The position numbers were made by a program, and so were the translations under genes. A DNA stretch of 64,000 nucleotides from Mobilitalea sibirica (GTDB lineage Bacteria; Bacillota; Clostridia; Lachnospirales; Lachnospiraceae). The DNA lies in NCBI RefSeq assembly GCF_015999265.1, contig NZ_JAEAGR010000004.1, forward strand, positions 124,001-188,000, given 5' to 3'. The notes under the pieces were generated by a model. That model was not told the origin of the DNA. It saw only the letters and a list, made by a program, of their open reading frames with translations, and made no database searches. Positions 55,218 through 64,000 of the stretch are shown here, piece after piece (the stretch's first letter is position 1; the number at the start of each line of letters is the position of its first letter).

Positions 55218-57071
55218 ATGAAATTTTTTCCAATCAAATACAGAAAGCTTATGAAAGCCCGTAACAGGAATCTTCTTTTGCTTGAAATCACCTTCAATAT
55301 ACTATTCGTGGTTTTCATGATACCCCTCATTAATATTGCATTTAAGTATGTTATGAAACTGTGGGGGCACAGTTATGTAACTCAGAAAAATCTACCTGTC
55401 TTTTTAACACATCCACCGGCAATCTTATTTTTATTGGGTATCTTTATCATAGTTCCAATTCTCGTGTTATGGAAAATGTCTTCGATAATTCACCATTGTC
55501 GCATTGCAAGCATTAACCCCGGCCCAAATATCCTTAGTAATCTAGCCATCGGATTTTTTAAAACTCTACGATCAATTTTTACAGGCAATATAGCCTTACC
55601 CTTTTATGCCCTAATTATTTATCTGTTTACCAACATACCATTATTAATCGGGATATCTATAAAGATGAGATTTCCTATTACCTTTACTGATGGAGCTTCC
55701 GATGTTTTATTTCTTCGCGGATTATTTACCTTGTTTTTAGTGTTTATCACTTTTATAGCCTATCGGGGTTTATTTACTGTGCACTTTTGTATCAATGAAA
55801 ATCAAAAATTTCTTGATGGCTTGGAACATTCCAAGCAGCTCATGATGGGACGCCATCCGAAAACTGCTACCACCTTACTGTTATATAATGTATTTCTGAC
55901 CGTAGGTTTTTACCTGATTTATAATATTATACTTTTTATCATGGCTGTTTTAATCTATTTCTCTGTTGAGAAAAACATGGTAATCACTATTTTTCTTTCT
56001 TACTATCCAATGGTAAATTTATATATAGCTTTATTGTTTAGTATGATTTCATTTATTACCAATCTAAACCTGATTTCTTCTTTATATCGAACTTATCGGG
56101 AAGAAGAAGGAAGAGATTATGACGGTTCCATTCTAAACTATCAGGAAGAGGAAACAACATTTCTTCCCATGAAGGGCCACCGCCAACTTTTGATTGCTAT
56201 ATTAGTTATGTTTCTTTCGGCAGGATTGATTAATTTTTACATCGCCGTACGAAATGATTCCTTTCATCTTCAAGAAGCTCTATCCGGTATCCAGATAGCT
56301 TCCCATAGAGGTAGTTCCTTTAACGCTCCCGAGAATACTCTGCCTGCCATTGAACAGGCCATTGCAGCTCACTCCGATTATGCGGAAATTGATGTCCAAC
56401 AAACCAAGGACGGTGTCCTGATCTTGTTACATGATAAAAATCTATGGCGTACTACAGGTTTAAATAAGTATATCTGGACCCAGACCTACGACGATATCAA
56501 GGACTTGGATGCCGGCTCCTGGTTCGGGGATGAATATGCCGGTACACCCATTCCCACATTGGAAGAAGCATTGGAACTTAGTAAAGGTCGTATTAAACTA
56601 AATATAGATGTTAAGATCCATGGTCATGAGCAGGAAATAGAACAAAAGCTGGTTGCACTGATTGAAGAGTATGATTTTGAACACCAATGTATTGTATCCT
56701 CCTGGAGTTATGACACTGTTGCCAGGGTCAAACAATTAAATACAGATATAAAAACCGGCTATATCTTATCAGCGGCTTACGGTAATTTCTATGATAAAGA
56801 ATTCATTGATTTTCTAAGCATCCGCTCCGCCTTTATTACAAAATCTGTTGTGGAGAATACTCACCTAGCCGGTAAAGAGATTCATGCTTGGACTGTCAAT
56901 GCAAAAAGTGAATTGGAACGGATGAAGTCCCTGGGCGTAAATAGCATTATTACTGACAATCCTATACTGGCAAAGGAAATTCTGTTACGGGATGATACCA
57001 ATGATACTATAGTTGAACTATTACATAAGATGCTGTTAAACCGCTCCTTCTATCAGATTGTTCGAAAGTAA
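55218..57071 (+). CDS. Glycerophosphodiester phosphodiesterase with N-terminal membrane domain
   Basis: A 617-residue protein. The first about 330 residues are the multi-helix GPDPase membrane domain; one further helix near residue 345 leads to a GDPD catalytic TIM barrel with ASHRGSSFNAPENTLPA, AEIDVQQTKDGVLILLHD and the IHAWTVN segment near the end. The catalytic and metal residues (His-Arg, Glu, Glu-Asp, His) are intact. The barrel should face outside and hydrolyse glycerophosphodiesters from lipids or teichoic acids. I choose the ATG at 55218, with AAGGAAGG before it. Divergent from the CDF gene. Confidence 0.9.
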   Translation: MKFFPIKYRKLMKARNRNLLLLEITFNILFVVFMIPLINIAFKYVMKLWGHSYVTQKNLPVFLTHPPAILFLLGIFIIVPILVLWKMSSIIHHCRIASINPGPNILSNLAIGFFKTLRSIFTGNIALPFYALIIYLFTNIPLLIGISIKMRFPITFTDGASDVLFLRGLFTLFLVFITFIAYRGLFTVHFCINENQKFLDGLEHSKQLMMGRHPKTATTLLLYNVFLTVGFYLIYNIILFIMAVLIYFSVEKNMVITIFLSYYPMVNLYIALLFSMISFITNLNLISSLYRTYREEEGRDYDGSILNYQEEETTFLPMKGHRQLLIAILVMFLSAGLINFYIAVRNDSFHLQEALSGIQIASHRGSSFNAPENTLPAIEQAIAAHSDYAEIDVQQTKDGVLILLHDKNLWRTTGLNKYIWTQTYDDIKDLDAGSWFGDEYAGTPIPTLEEALELSKGRIKLNIDVKIHGHEQEIEQKLVALIEEYDFEHQCIVSSWSYDTVARVKQLNTDIKTGYILSAAYGNFYDKEFIDFLSIRSAFITKSVVENTHLAGKEIHAWTVNAKSELERMKSLGVNSIITDNPILAKEILLRDDTNDTIVELLHKMLLNRSFYQIVRK

Positions 57072-57119
57072 GCTTTATATAAGTAAATATATGAGAAGTA
57101 AATATCCACAGTAAATGTA

Positions 57120-57163
57120 ATAATAATGGCATGAGCTTTTGAAAAAACTCATGCCATTATTAT
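57120..57163. terminator. Bidirectional terminator
   Basis: A 16-base perfect stem, 57120-57135 with 57148-57163, loop CTTTTGAAAAAA. It serves both the GDPD gene (plus) and the alcohol dehydrogenase gene (minus). Confidence 0.7.
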
Positions 57164-57279
57164 CTATCCGACTAATTCATCTTTCATATTACTTTTATTC
57201 GAGTATCGATAAGATAACTATTAACTATGATATAACTCATCTACAGAATTTAGTATTGTCTTAACATTTTAACACTATC

Positions 57280-58455
57280 CTACAATACAGCCAGACGATA
57301 AATCGCTTCCATGTCTTTCTTAGTCAGAGGAACAAAGCTTCCTCTAGTTTCATTCTCCCCAAGGCCCATGGTTTCCACCATATAAGGGATATCCTCTTCC
57401 TTCGCCCCCAGTTGTTCAAAATTGATGGGCATACCGATAGAGGTATAGAACTCTTTCAATCTCTTAATACCTTCCCTAGCCGTCTCTTCCGGGTTAGCAA
57501 AATTCATCTCACAGCCCCATATCCTGACAGCAAACTGTGCAAAATGGTTAATATCATGATGCATGACATAAGTCATCCATGCAGGAATAATTACCGCCAG
57601 TCCTGCTCCATGGGCTACATCATAGAGCCCGGAAAGTTCCAGTTCTATCTTATGGCTTGCCCAGTCTTGATCCCTGCCCACACCGACTATATTATTATGA
57701 GCCAGCATTCCCGCCCACATAATATTGGCTCTAGCTTCGTAGTTATCCGGATCTTCCATAACTCTTGGGGCTTCCTTAATCATCGTCAAAAGAATTGCCT
57801 CACTCAGGCGGTCGGTTATCTCCACCTCCTTGGTATTGGTAAAATACCTTTCAAATACATGAGCCATAATATCCGTTATACCACAGGCTGTCTGATAGGG
57901 AGGGAGTGTTTGGGTCAGTTCAGGATTGAGAATTGAGAATATCGGCCGTATTAATTCTGAATTTGTACCTCTTTTCAGCATACCCTCTTCCTTCGTAATG
58001 ACCGAACTATTACTGCCCTCACTTCCCGCTGCTGCAATTGTTACAACCGTACCTACTTTCAATGCTTTCTCTATCTGTCCTTTACCGTTGTAAAAGTCCC
58101 AGAAGTCTCCTTCATATAAAACACCTGCCGCAATTGCCTTAGCGGAATCAATTACACTTCCACCACCAATTGCCAGAATAAAATCCACATCTTCCTTACG
58201 GCATAGTTCAATCCCTTTATAAACCAGTCCATCTCTTGGGTTCGGCAATACGCCACCCAGTTCTGCAAACTCTATATTCACTTGTTTTAAAGATTCCTTA
58301 ACTCGGTCAAGAAGTCCGGATCGAATGATAGAACCTCCTCCGTAATGGATTAATACCTTTCTTCCTCCAAAACGTCTCACATAGTGACCTGCTTCTTTTT
58401 CCGTATTCCTTCCAAAAGCAAAATAGGTCGGACTGTAGAATGTAAAATTATTCAT
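57280..58455 (-). CDS. Iron-containing alcohol dehydrogenase, copy 1 (YqhD/Bdh-type)
   Basis: A 391-residue group III alcohol dehydrogenase. Nucleotide-binding GGGSVIDSAKAIAAG, metal site from TDIMAHVFERYF (Asp, His), ASHKIELELS and VAHGAGLA (His, His). It reduces aldehydes with NAD(P)H, perhaps butyraldehyde or acetaldehyde at the end of fermentation. Compared with copy 2, the usual IEHEL is IELEL, losing a conserved His that is not one of the metal ligands. The start follows AAAGGAG. Copy 2 lies 414 bases upstream on the same strand, with its own terminator. Confidence 0.92.
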   Translation of the reverse strand: MNNFTFYSPTYFAFGRNTEKEAGHYVRRFGGRKVLIHYGGGSIIRSGLLDRVKESLKQVNIEFAELGGVLPNPRDGLVYKGIELCRKEDVDFILAIGGGSVIDSAKAIAAGVLYEGDFWDFYNGKGQIEKALKVGTVVTIAAAGSEGSNSSVITKEEGMLKRGTNSELIRPIFSILNPELTQTLPPYQTACGITDIMAHVFERYFTNTKEVEITDRLSEAILLTMIKEAPRVMEDPDNYEARANIMWAGMLAHNNIVGVGRDQDWASHKIELELSGLYDVAHGAGLAVIIPAWMTYVMHHDINHFAQFAVRIWGCEMNFANPEETAREGIKRLKEFYTSIGMPINFEQLGAKEEDIPYMVETMGLGENETRGSFVPLTKKDMEAIYRLAVL

Positions 58456-58780
58456 TGATGCTCTCCTTTCAAGTCAAAATAAATCATTAAATCTATCCTA
58501 ATCATATAGGAAGAAGTGTTGAATTTCCATGTAATATGTCATATAAACCATGTAGATACATTTCGTAATTGTGCCTTCTATCTGGATATTATATCTGTAA
58601 TTTAATAATAAATATTCGATACTATTACTTTTTAAATAGAGCAAACTAAAAGTGATATATCTCTTTCATTACTATAGTAATCTCATGGATAGGGATATCC
58701 CTTTGTGTATATTCGATTATCTGCATAACTTAGTATCTACTCTAAGTAAAAAAATAAAACCATATATAAATCTTTATATA
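58456..58780. other. Intergenic region between the two alcohol dehydrogenase genes
   Basis: AT-rich, 325 bases; presumably holds the promoter of copy 1. I see no ORF, no Rex-like operator and no conserved repeat. Confidence 0.3.
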
Positions 58781-58812
58781 AAAACGGCAAGAGATCGCGC
58801 TCTTACCGTTTT
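58781..58812 (-). terminator. Terminator of alcohol dehydrogenase copy 2
   Basis: AAAACGGCAAGAG pairs with CTCTTACCGTTTT with one mismatch, followed on the minus strand by a T-rich tail. It separates the two paralogues into independent transcripts. Confidence 0.7.
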
Positions 58813-58869
58813 ATAATATCGTATTCTGTAATTAATCGTTTTACTTTAATTCTAACGTTATAGTTGTTT

Positions 58870-60039
58870 TTACAATGCGAGACGATAAATTGCTTCTATA
58901 TCCTTATTTTTAAGCGGAACAAAGCTTCCTATGGTTCCGTTCTCACCAAGACCCATCTTCTCAACCATTTGAGGGATATCCTCTTCTTTCGCACCCAGTT
59001 GTTCAAAATTAATCGGCATACCGATTGAGGTTAAGAATTTCTTTAATCTCTCGATACCTTCCTTCGCTGTCTCCTCAGGATTAGCAAAGTTCATCTGGCA
59101 TCCCCATACTCTAACAGCAATCTGAGCAAAGCGATTAATATCATGTTTCATAACATAAGTCATCCAAGCAGGGAAAACAACCGCAAGACCGGCACCATGG
59201 GCTACATCATAGAGTGCAGATAGTTCATGTTCAATTCCGTGGCTTGCCCAGTCCTGTTCCCGTCCGACTCCCACAAGGTTATTGTGCGCAACCATTCCCG
59301 CCCACATAATATTGGCTCTTGCCTCGTAATTATTCGGATCCTTTATTACTCTGGGAACCTCTTTAATCATTGTCATAAGTACTGCTTCGCATAAACGGTC
59401 AGTAACCTCTACTTCCTTGGTATTTGTAAAATATCGTTCAAATACATGGGCCATAATATCTGTCGCACCACAAGCTGTTTGATACGCAGGCAAAGTCTGG
59501 GTAAGTTCAGGATTAAGGATGGAAAATACAGGCCGAAGGGCCTCTCCCCCGGCTCCTCTTTTTAACATACCCTCTTCCTTGGTAATAACGGTATCACCGC
59601 TGCCTTCACTTCCGGCTGCGGCTATGGTTAACACAGTACCAACCTTAAGTGCTTTTGTTACCGGTTTTCCCTCGTAGAAATCCCAGAAATCACCTTCATA
59701 AACCACACCGGCTGCGATCGCTTTCGCTGAATCGATAGCACTACCGCCTCCGACTGCAAGAATAAAATCTACGCCTTCCTTACGGCATAATTCAATTCCT
59801 TCATAAACCAGCCCGCTCCTAGGGTTGGGCTTAACACCTCCCAGCTCTACAAACTTAATATTTTCCTTATTTAAAGAAGCCTTTACCCTGTCAAGAAGTC
59901 CGGAACGAACTACGGAACCACCGCCATAGTGGATCAGCACCTTGTTTCCACCAAATCGTTTCACATAATGACCAGCTTCATTCTCTGTATTCTTACCAAA
60001 TACAAAGTAGGTTGGGCTATAAAATGTAAAATTATTCAT
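58870..60039 (-). CDS. Iron-containing alcohol dehydrogenase, copy 2
   Basis: A 389-residue paralogue of the gene at 57280, very similar throughout (identical NNFTFYSPTYF start, GGGSAIDSAKAIAAG, TDIMAHVFERYF). Metal ligands Asp, His and ASHGIEHELS...AHGAGLAVVFP are conserved, including the IEHEL His that copy 1 lacks. I take the ATG at 60039, with AAAGGAG before it; an upstream in-frame ATG at 60093 has no site. Two near-identical copies with separate terminators suggest different regulation or substrate preference. Confidence 0.92.
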   Translation of the reverse strand: MNNFTFYSPTYFVFGKNTENEAGHYVKRFGGNKVLIHYGGGSVVRSGLLDRVKASLNKENIKFVELGGVKPNPRSGLVYEGIELCRKEGVDFILAVGGGSAIDSAKAIAAGVVYEGDFWDFYEGKPVTKALKVGTVLTIAAAGSEGSGDTVITKEEGMLKRGAGGEALRPVFSILNPELTQTLPAYQTACGATDIMAHVFERYFTNTKEVEVTDRLCEAVLMTMIKEVPRVIKDPNNYEARANIMWAGMVAHNNLVGVGREQDWASHGIEHELSALYDVAHGAGLAVVFPAWMTYVMKHDINRFAQIAVRVWGCQMNFANPEETAKEGIERLKKFLTSIGMPINFEQLGAKEEDIPQMVEKMGLGENGTIGSFVPLKNKDIEAIYRLAL

Positions 60040-60284
60040 ACAAATTCTCCTTTCATCATATAGATTCCCTTTTATCATATACGATTGATACATGATTTTC
60101 CATGTATTATATCATATTTTTTATAACATAGCTTACGCTTTTATATTTGCTACATTCATAATTTTTTAATATTACTAAATAAACCACTTCCCATATTATA
60201 TACCATTGTTAATAAACTATGCTAAGCAAAAATTTAACTTAGATTAGAAGTTAATTAAAACCTCTAAATAAGGGCTTAGATTGC

Positions 60285-60312
60285 TTGACATCAGCTTGCT
60301 AACAGTTATAAT
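60285..60312 (+). promoter_or_regulatory. Promoter of the DUF4097 lipoprotein gene
   Basis: TTGACA (60285-60290) and TATAAT (60307-60312), spacer 16 bases, about 36 bases before the start. Between this and the alcohol dehydrogenase start (60040-60284) I see no other feature. Confidence 0.65.
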
Positions 60313-60348
60313 ATGGTAAAAGAAAAGAGATATTGTGGGAGGGAGCTT

Positions 60349-61380
60349 ATGAAAAGTAACTTAAAAAAGATATTTATATTATTAACCATTACGATGCTAT
60401 CTATATTCATTTTTACAGGCTGTGATATGTCCTTTGCTTTTAATGGTGGTTCCAATGAGCTAAGAAGAGCCGATGCCATGGAATTCGAAGTGGAGAAATC
60501 CAAGGTTGAAGAAATTACTCGAATTGATATCAATACCCGTGTGGGAGAAATAGAGATCATTGAATCGGATGATTACTATGTGGAAATTGATTATCTGTTT
60601 TGGGAGGATGAACCGGTATACAATATTGAGGATGGCAAACTGTTCTTTGATGATTCTGATACCTTACCTAATTCCTATTCCATAAGATTTAACCTGGATA
60701 ATATTATAAAGGTATATGTACCGGAAGGTAGTGTCTTTTCACAGGTTGATTTAGATACCTCCTCCGGTGATGTTGAGATTGAGGGTTTTATAACAGACAA
60801 ATTAGAAGTTGATGTAGCTTACGGTGATTTGACCGTTAAAAATATAGCTGCAAATAAATCTGACTTTCAATTATCTTCCGGTTCCAGTAATATAGAAAAT
60901 TTCGATACCGGAGAACTAAGGTTTAAGAATTCCTACGGTAATTCAAAATTTAAGAATATCAATACGGGAGAGCTTCTTCTTTCTGATATTTCCTATGAAA
61001 GTTTCGATGTTACTATGTCCAGCGGAAACTGTACGATTAAAGGTTTAAACACCGGTTCTGTGAATATCACCAACTCTTATGGGAATATTACCTGTGAGGA
61101 GATCACCGCAGAAGAAGTCGATATGGATTTGAGTAGCGGCGATCTGGAGATATCGAAATCTGACATTATGGAAATTGATATTAGTAACAGCTATGGTGAT
61201 GTTACCCTATCCTTGCTAGGAAAAAAAGAGGATTATAATCTTGATTTGGAAACCTCCTATGGAGAAATTGAAGTAGAGAATCAATCCTATGAGGATCATC
61301 TGCAAAGAGATAATGATGGAGCCAGATCAATTAATGCCTCCTTAAGCAGCGGCGATATAGAAATTACATTTAAAGAATGA
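60349..61380 (+). CDS. DUF4097-type beta-helix lipoprotein
   Basis: A 343-residue lipoprotein (hydrophobic start then lipobox FIFTGC). The rest is a right-handed beta-helix-like DUF4097 domain made of repeated short units such as LSSGSSNIENF, VTMSSGNCTIKGL and LSSGDLEISKS. Such proteins often sit near PspC/LiaF or sensor genes and may respond to envelope stress; no such partner is adjacent. The start is the ATG at 60349, with GGGAGGGAG before it. It is followed by the YbjQ gene with a short gap, probably co-transcribed. Confidence 0.8.
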   Translation: MKSNLKKIFILLTITMLSIFIFTGCDMSFAFNGGSNELRRADAMEFEVEKSKVEEITRIDINTRVGEIEIIESDDYYVEIDYLFWEDEPVYNIEDGKLFFDDSDTLPNSYSIRFNLDNIIKVYVPEGSVFSQVDLDTSSGDVEIEGFITDKLEVDVAYGDLTVKNIAANKSDFQLSSGSSNIENFDTGELRFKNSYGNSKFKNINTGELLLSDISYESFDVTMSSGNCTIKGLNTGSVNITNSYGNITCEEITAEEVDMDLSSGDLEISKSDIMEIDISNSYGDVTLSLLGKKEDYNLDLETSYGEIEVENQSYEDHLQRDNDGARSINASLSSGDIEITFKE

Positions 61381-61404
61381 ATCAAAGAACGGAGGATGTA
61401 GTAA

Positions 61405-61725
61405 ATGATAGTAACAACAACCCCTTCCATTGAAGGAAAAGAAATTGTTGAATATTTGGGAATCGTATTCGGTGAAGTGATCTCCGGTGTTGACTTCGTC
61501 AAGGATCTAGCTGCCGGTTTATCTAATTTCTTTGGCGGCAGATCCGGCACTTATGAAGAAGAACTCATACGTGCCAGAGAGCAAGCCATAAGGGAATTGG
61601 AACAAAGAGCCTATGGTTTGGGTGCCGATGCAGTTGTGGGCGTAGACATCGATTATGAAGTATTAGGAAGCAATAACGGAATGCTGATGGTAACCGCATC
61701 CGGAACCGCAGTCCGTTACCGTTAA
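61405..61725 (+). CDS. YbjQ-family (UPF0145) protein
   Basis: A 106-residue protein with the YbjQ pattern: [58 protein letters not shown], ending in [11 protein letters not shown]. The family forms small oligomers and is called heavy-metal-binding on weak grounds; the function is unknown. It follows the DUF4097 gene by 24 bases on the same strand and has its own GGAGG site. Confidence 0.85.
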   Translation: MIVTTTPSIEGKEIVEYLGIVFGEVISGVDFVKDLAAGLSNFFGGRSGTYEEELIRAREQAIRELEQRAYGLGADAVVGVDIDYEVLGSNNGMLMVTASGTAVRYR

Positions 61726-61745
61726 TACAGCGACTTCTCGTCTCT

Positions 61746-61807
61746 AAAAATAGTTCGTACCAGGCAGACATAAGCTTTTTTATGTCTGATCTGATGCGAA
61801 CTATTTT
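61746..61807. terminator. Bidirectional terminator
   Basis: AAAATAGTTCG pairs with CGAACTATTTT around an inner stem CAGACATAA/TTATGTCTG. It lies between the convergent YbjQ and CPBP genes. Confidence 0.7.
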
Positions 61808-61902
61808 ATGATACGATTATAAAAGTTCTCAAAAATATCCTATGCCTAGGTAGGGATCGGCCTGTGAGTTTCGTTCACGTCTAAATATGATATCAATCCC
61901 TC

Positions 61903-62811
61903 CTAAGGTACCAACAACATCAATCCTATCCAGAATACACACAATGCTATGAATAATACCGTACCTACATTAATTACGTATAAGATTTTATTCTCAACCT
62001 CTATTTCACCCTTTTCAAACACCAGTTCCTTTGCTTTACGGAAAAATAAAATCATTCCTGTAATAATAGCAAGGATCACCCAGAGACCAAACACTGCTAG
62101 GATACTCTCGTTATTGGTAAAGGGTGCCACCATAAATCCAATGAAATTCACCATAATGTGCAATATAATAGCATAGCGTACTGTATTCGTCCTTATGGTA
62201 ACATATGCGAATACAAATCCTAGAACGGTTGCATAGAAAAACTGTTGTAGGTTCATATGAAAAAGTCCAAAAGCAAACCCTGTAAGCAAAATCGCAGGTA
62301 AATCTCCAAAACTTCTTAATTTATCTAAAAGTAATTTACGAAAAATTATTTCCTCAAGTATGGGCCCAATAATTGAACCATAAAGAAAGAGAATAAAAAG
62401 ATTGCTTCTTTCAATAACCTCCTCAAGTGGGTTAACCAGCGTTTCTTTGCCTAATAGTGATGCAATTTGCATATTTATCATAGTACCCAAAATATTAGCG
62501 ATATACATAAACGCTGTACACACCAGAAAATAACCCAAAAACTGTTTTACGGTTAATCTAACTTCCTCTCCCCGTTTTGAAGATGGAACTCCTTTTATCA
62601 CTGCAGATAGAACCGGAATTCCTATGCCTAACATGATAATTCCAGTAACTGAAAATGCATACCAGCCAGATTTACTAACTTCAGGAAAAAAACTTATAAT
62701 CAAACTATCGATAGCAATCTGTGATCCCAGTATTGCTAATGTCATTAAAAACAATCCTAAGCCAATACGGCTAAGTAGCTTATCCGGTCTATCCTCATAA
62801 TGTTGATCCAA
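61903..62811 (-). CDS. CPBP-family intramembrane metalloprotease
   Basis: A 302-residue membrane protein with about eight helices. The Abi/CPBP motifs are present: GPILEEIIFRKLLL (EExxxR), FGLFHMNLQQF (FxxxH) and HIMVNFIGF (HxxxN). Members include Rce1-type prenyl-protein proteases and bacteriocin-immunity proteins; no bacteriocin is nearby. The start is TTG with AGGAG nine bases upstream. The carboxypeptidase gene precedes it on the same strand and the two may be independent. Confidence 0.87.
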   Translation of the reverse strand: MDQHYEDRPDKLLSRIGLGLFLMTLAILGSQIAIDSLIISFFPEVSKSGWYAFSVTGIIMLGIGIPVLSAVIKGVPSSKRGEEVRLTVKQFLGYFLVCTAFMYIANILGTMINMQIASLLGKETLVNPLEEVIERSNLFILFLYGSIIGPILEEIIFRKLLLDKLRSFGDLPAILLTGFAFGLFHMNLQQFFYATVLGFVFAYVTIRTNTVRYAIILHIMVNFIGFMVAPFTNNESILAVFGLWVILAIITGMILFFRKAKELVFEKGEIEVENKILYVINVGTVLFIALCVFWIGLMLLVP

Positions 62812-62882
62812 AAATATCAGCTCCTATTAATATTTTTAAGTTAATCATTTGTATTACCTATATTTTTAGATGAGATTATATA

Positions 62883-64000
62883 TTATTGTAATCCAAAGTC
62901 TAATAATTTAGTAGCATCCTGATATCTTCCGGTGGAGGTTGAATTCATAATAACAGCTACAACCGTCTTATCACCCTTTCGTGCAGCTGCAACCAGACAC
63001 CTTCCTGCCATTGTTGTCGTTCCAGTTTTTAATCCCAATGCATAGGGATAATATCTGCTGCTACCTTTATTGACTAAAGAATTCGAATTCTTCCACCGGA
63101 TCATCTCTCCGCTGGCAAATATATTCTTTGACGTACTTTTCTTACTGATATTGGTAATGATCTCATTCTTTGCCGCAGCTATGCCAATCATCCCCATATC
63201 ATATGCTGTAGTGTATTGACCGATTGCATCATATCCATCGGGAGTTTTAAAGCAAGAGTTGGTTGCACCGAGACTAATGGCCTTTTCATTCATCAACCTC
63301 ATAAATTCCTTAATTGCTTCCTCACCGGTAGCATCCTCATTCTTTAGAGATTTCCTGCCCACATATGCCGCAGCTACATAAGCTGCATCGTTACCTGAAG
63401 GAAGAAGCATTCCCTCCAGAAGATTTTTAATCGTAACGACGTGTCCACGAACCAATAAAGCCTTGGAGGAATCCGATGCAATGTATTTTACTTCTTCACC
63501 AACCGTTACCTCCTCATCCAGTTTACACCAATCTAGTGTAACAAGAACATTCAGAAGTTTCGCTGTACTGGCCGGAAACACAGGAGTAACTGCATCCTTA
63601 TGATATAATACATCCATTGTATCTGCATCTATTAAAATGGCCGCTTTGGCTGTAATTTTAAGACTTGGATTAGAAATATCAAGGGCCGTTTCAATTGCAC
63701 TGTCATATACCAATTCTTTCGGTATGTATGATAAATAATCTATAGTTGAACAATCATAGATTAATCCCAGATCCGGCTTTATAATCTCAACAATAGCTTC
63801 CTTAACTTCCTCACTATTGTTGTTAGTTGATACTTCTATATCTTGGTTCCCTTTAACAGAGTCCTCGCTAGAATTAGCTTCTTCTTCGCTTGATGATAAA
63901 TTGGAAGTCTCACCGCCAACACCATCAGAAACCTTCTCCACTGTGTTATCAGTTGATGCAGAAGCTTCATTATTAACATTATCTGAATTCTCTTCAACTA
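62883..64000 (-). CDS. D-alanyl-D-alanine carboxypeptidase, N terminus outside window
   Basis: An open frame of at least 372 codons that runs beyond the right edge, so the start is not seen; a GTG at 63939-63941 is an internal Val. The visible N-terminal part is Ser/Glu/Asn-rich spacer. The penicillin-binding domain has all motifs: PASTAKL (SxxK), SGNDAA (SxN) and LKTGTTTMAGRC (KTG). It trims pentapeptides of peptidoglycan. The missing part should hold a signal peptide or lipobox. Family DacF/DacA-like. Confidence 0.88.
   Translation of the reverse strand, partial: VEENSDNVNNEASASTDNTVEKVSDGVGGETSNLSSSEEEANSSEDSVKGNQDIEVSTNNNSEEVKEAIVEIIKPDLGLIYDCSTIDYLSYIPKELVYDSAIETALDISNPSLKITAKAAILIDADTMDVLYHKDAVTPVFPASTAKLLNVLVTLDWCKLDEEVTVGEEVKYIASDSSKALLVRGHVVTIKNLLEGMLLPSGNDAAYVAAAYVGRKSLKNEDATGEEAIKEFMRLMNEKAISLGATNSCFKTPDGYDAIGQYTTAYDMGMIGIAAAKNEIITNISKKSTSKNIFASGEMIRWKNSNSLVNKGSSRYYPYALGLKTGTTTMAGRCLVAAARKGDKTVVAVIMNSTSTGRYQDATKLLDFGLQ

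Noticed and set aside
1-64000. CRISPR array, phage, integrase or transposase
   Set aside because: No regularly spaced direct repeats and no such genes were found; the palindromes are single and of differing sequence.

Overview
The window looks like the chromosome of a low-GC, Gram-positive anaerobe, most likely a member of Clostridia and probably Lachnospiraceae. The evidence is AT-rich intergenic DNA, strong AGGAGG-type ribosome binding sites, TTG/GTG starts, many lipoproteins with Clostridia-style lipoboxes, a rubrerythrin-like protein, CidA/LrgA-LrgB, paired iron alcohol dehydrogenases and a BspA-type leucine-rich-repeat surface protein. I see no phage, integrase, transposase or CRISPR array. 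The family assignment is inference.

Layout. 1-12 kb is housekeeping: YfbR-like nucleotidase, uvrB-uvrA with a LexA-like site, rubrerythrin-like protein, transglutaminase lipoprotein, YaiI, ThpR, DUF3006, free-Met-sulfoxide reductase, shikimate kinase and DUF2249. 12-20.5 kb is an electron-transfer region. It holds two tandem small lipoproteins, ApbE (FMN transferase), a two-repeat PplA-like lipoprotein, a UbiA-type prenyltransferase (DmkA-like), a polyprenyl synthase (DmkB-like) and a type II NADH dehydrogenase with a membrane domain (Ndh2-like). These are the parts of the flavin-based extracellular electron transfer locus of Listeria, without eetA/eetB. A Rex-like operator lies in front of ndh2. 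The two small lipoproteins carry a motif of the ApbE target type (D-A-V-T-[ST]-A-S).

20.8-33.8 kb holds an esterase, AraC and TetR regulators, a MATE pump, two flavodoxin-fold reductases with clear TetR-type operators, an L,D-transpeptidase and sbcDC. 34-42.6 kb holds lrgAB, a methyltransferase, the large BspA-like protein and an ABC-F ATPase. 42.7-48.5 kb is a compact minus-strand biosynthetic cluster behind a consensus promoter: adenylating PaaK-like ligase, archaeal-type 3-dehydroquinate synthase II, a second PaaK-like ligase (frameshifted), an amidohydrolase and an ADTH-synthase/FBA-like aldolase. The aldolase plus DHQ-synthase-II pair matches the GriI/GriH route to 3-amino-4-hydroxybenzoate. 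Together with adenylating enzymes and an amidohydrolase it resembles the benzoxazole (closoxazole-type) pathway known from anaerobic clostridia. Two fused ATPase-permease transporters lie directly upstream and could export a product.

53.5-64 kb holds tRNA-Gln(CUG), a cation diffusion facilitator, a membrane glycerophosphodiesterase, two paralogous iron alcohol dehydrogenases, a DUF4097 lipoprotein with a YbjQ protein, a CPBP protease and a D-Ala-D-Ala carboxypeptidase running off the right edge.

Four intergenic long-palindrome elements (about 13.5, 14.9, 23.3 and 40.0 kb) share related ends (around GGGCTGTTGYA). At least three are one family. Two of them keep pairing arms while the arm sequence differs, which suggests selection on structure or maintenance by a mobile mechanism.
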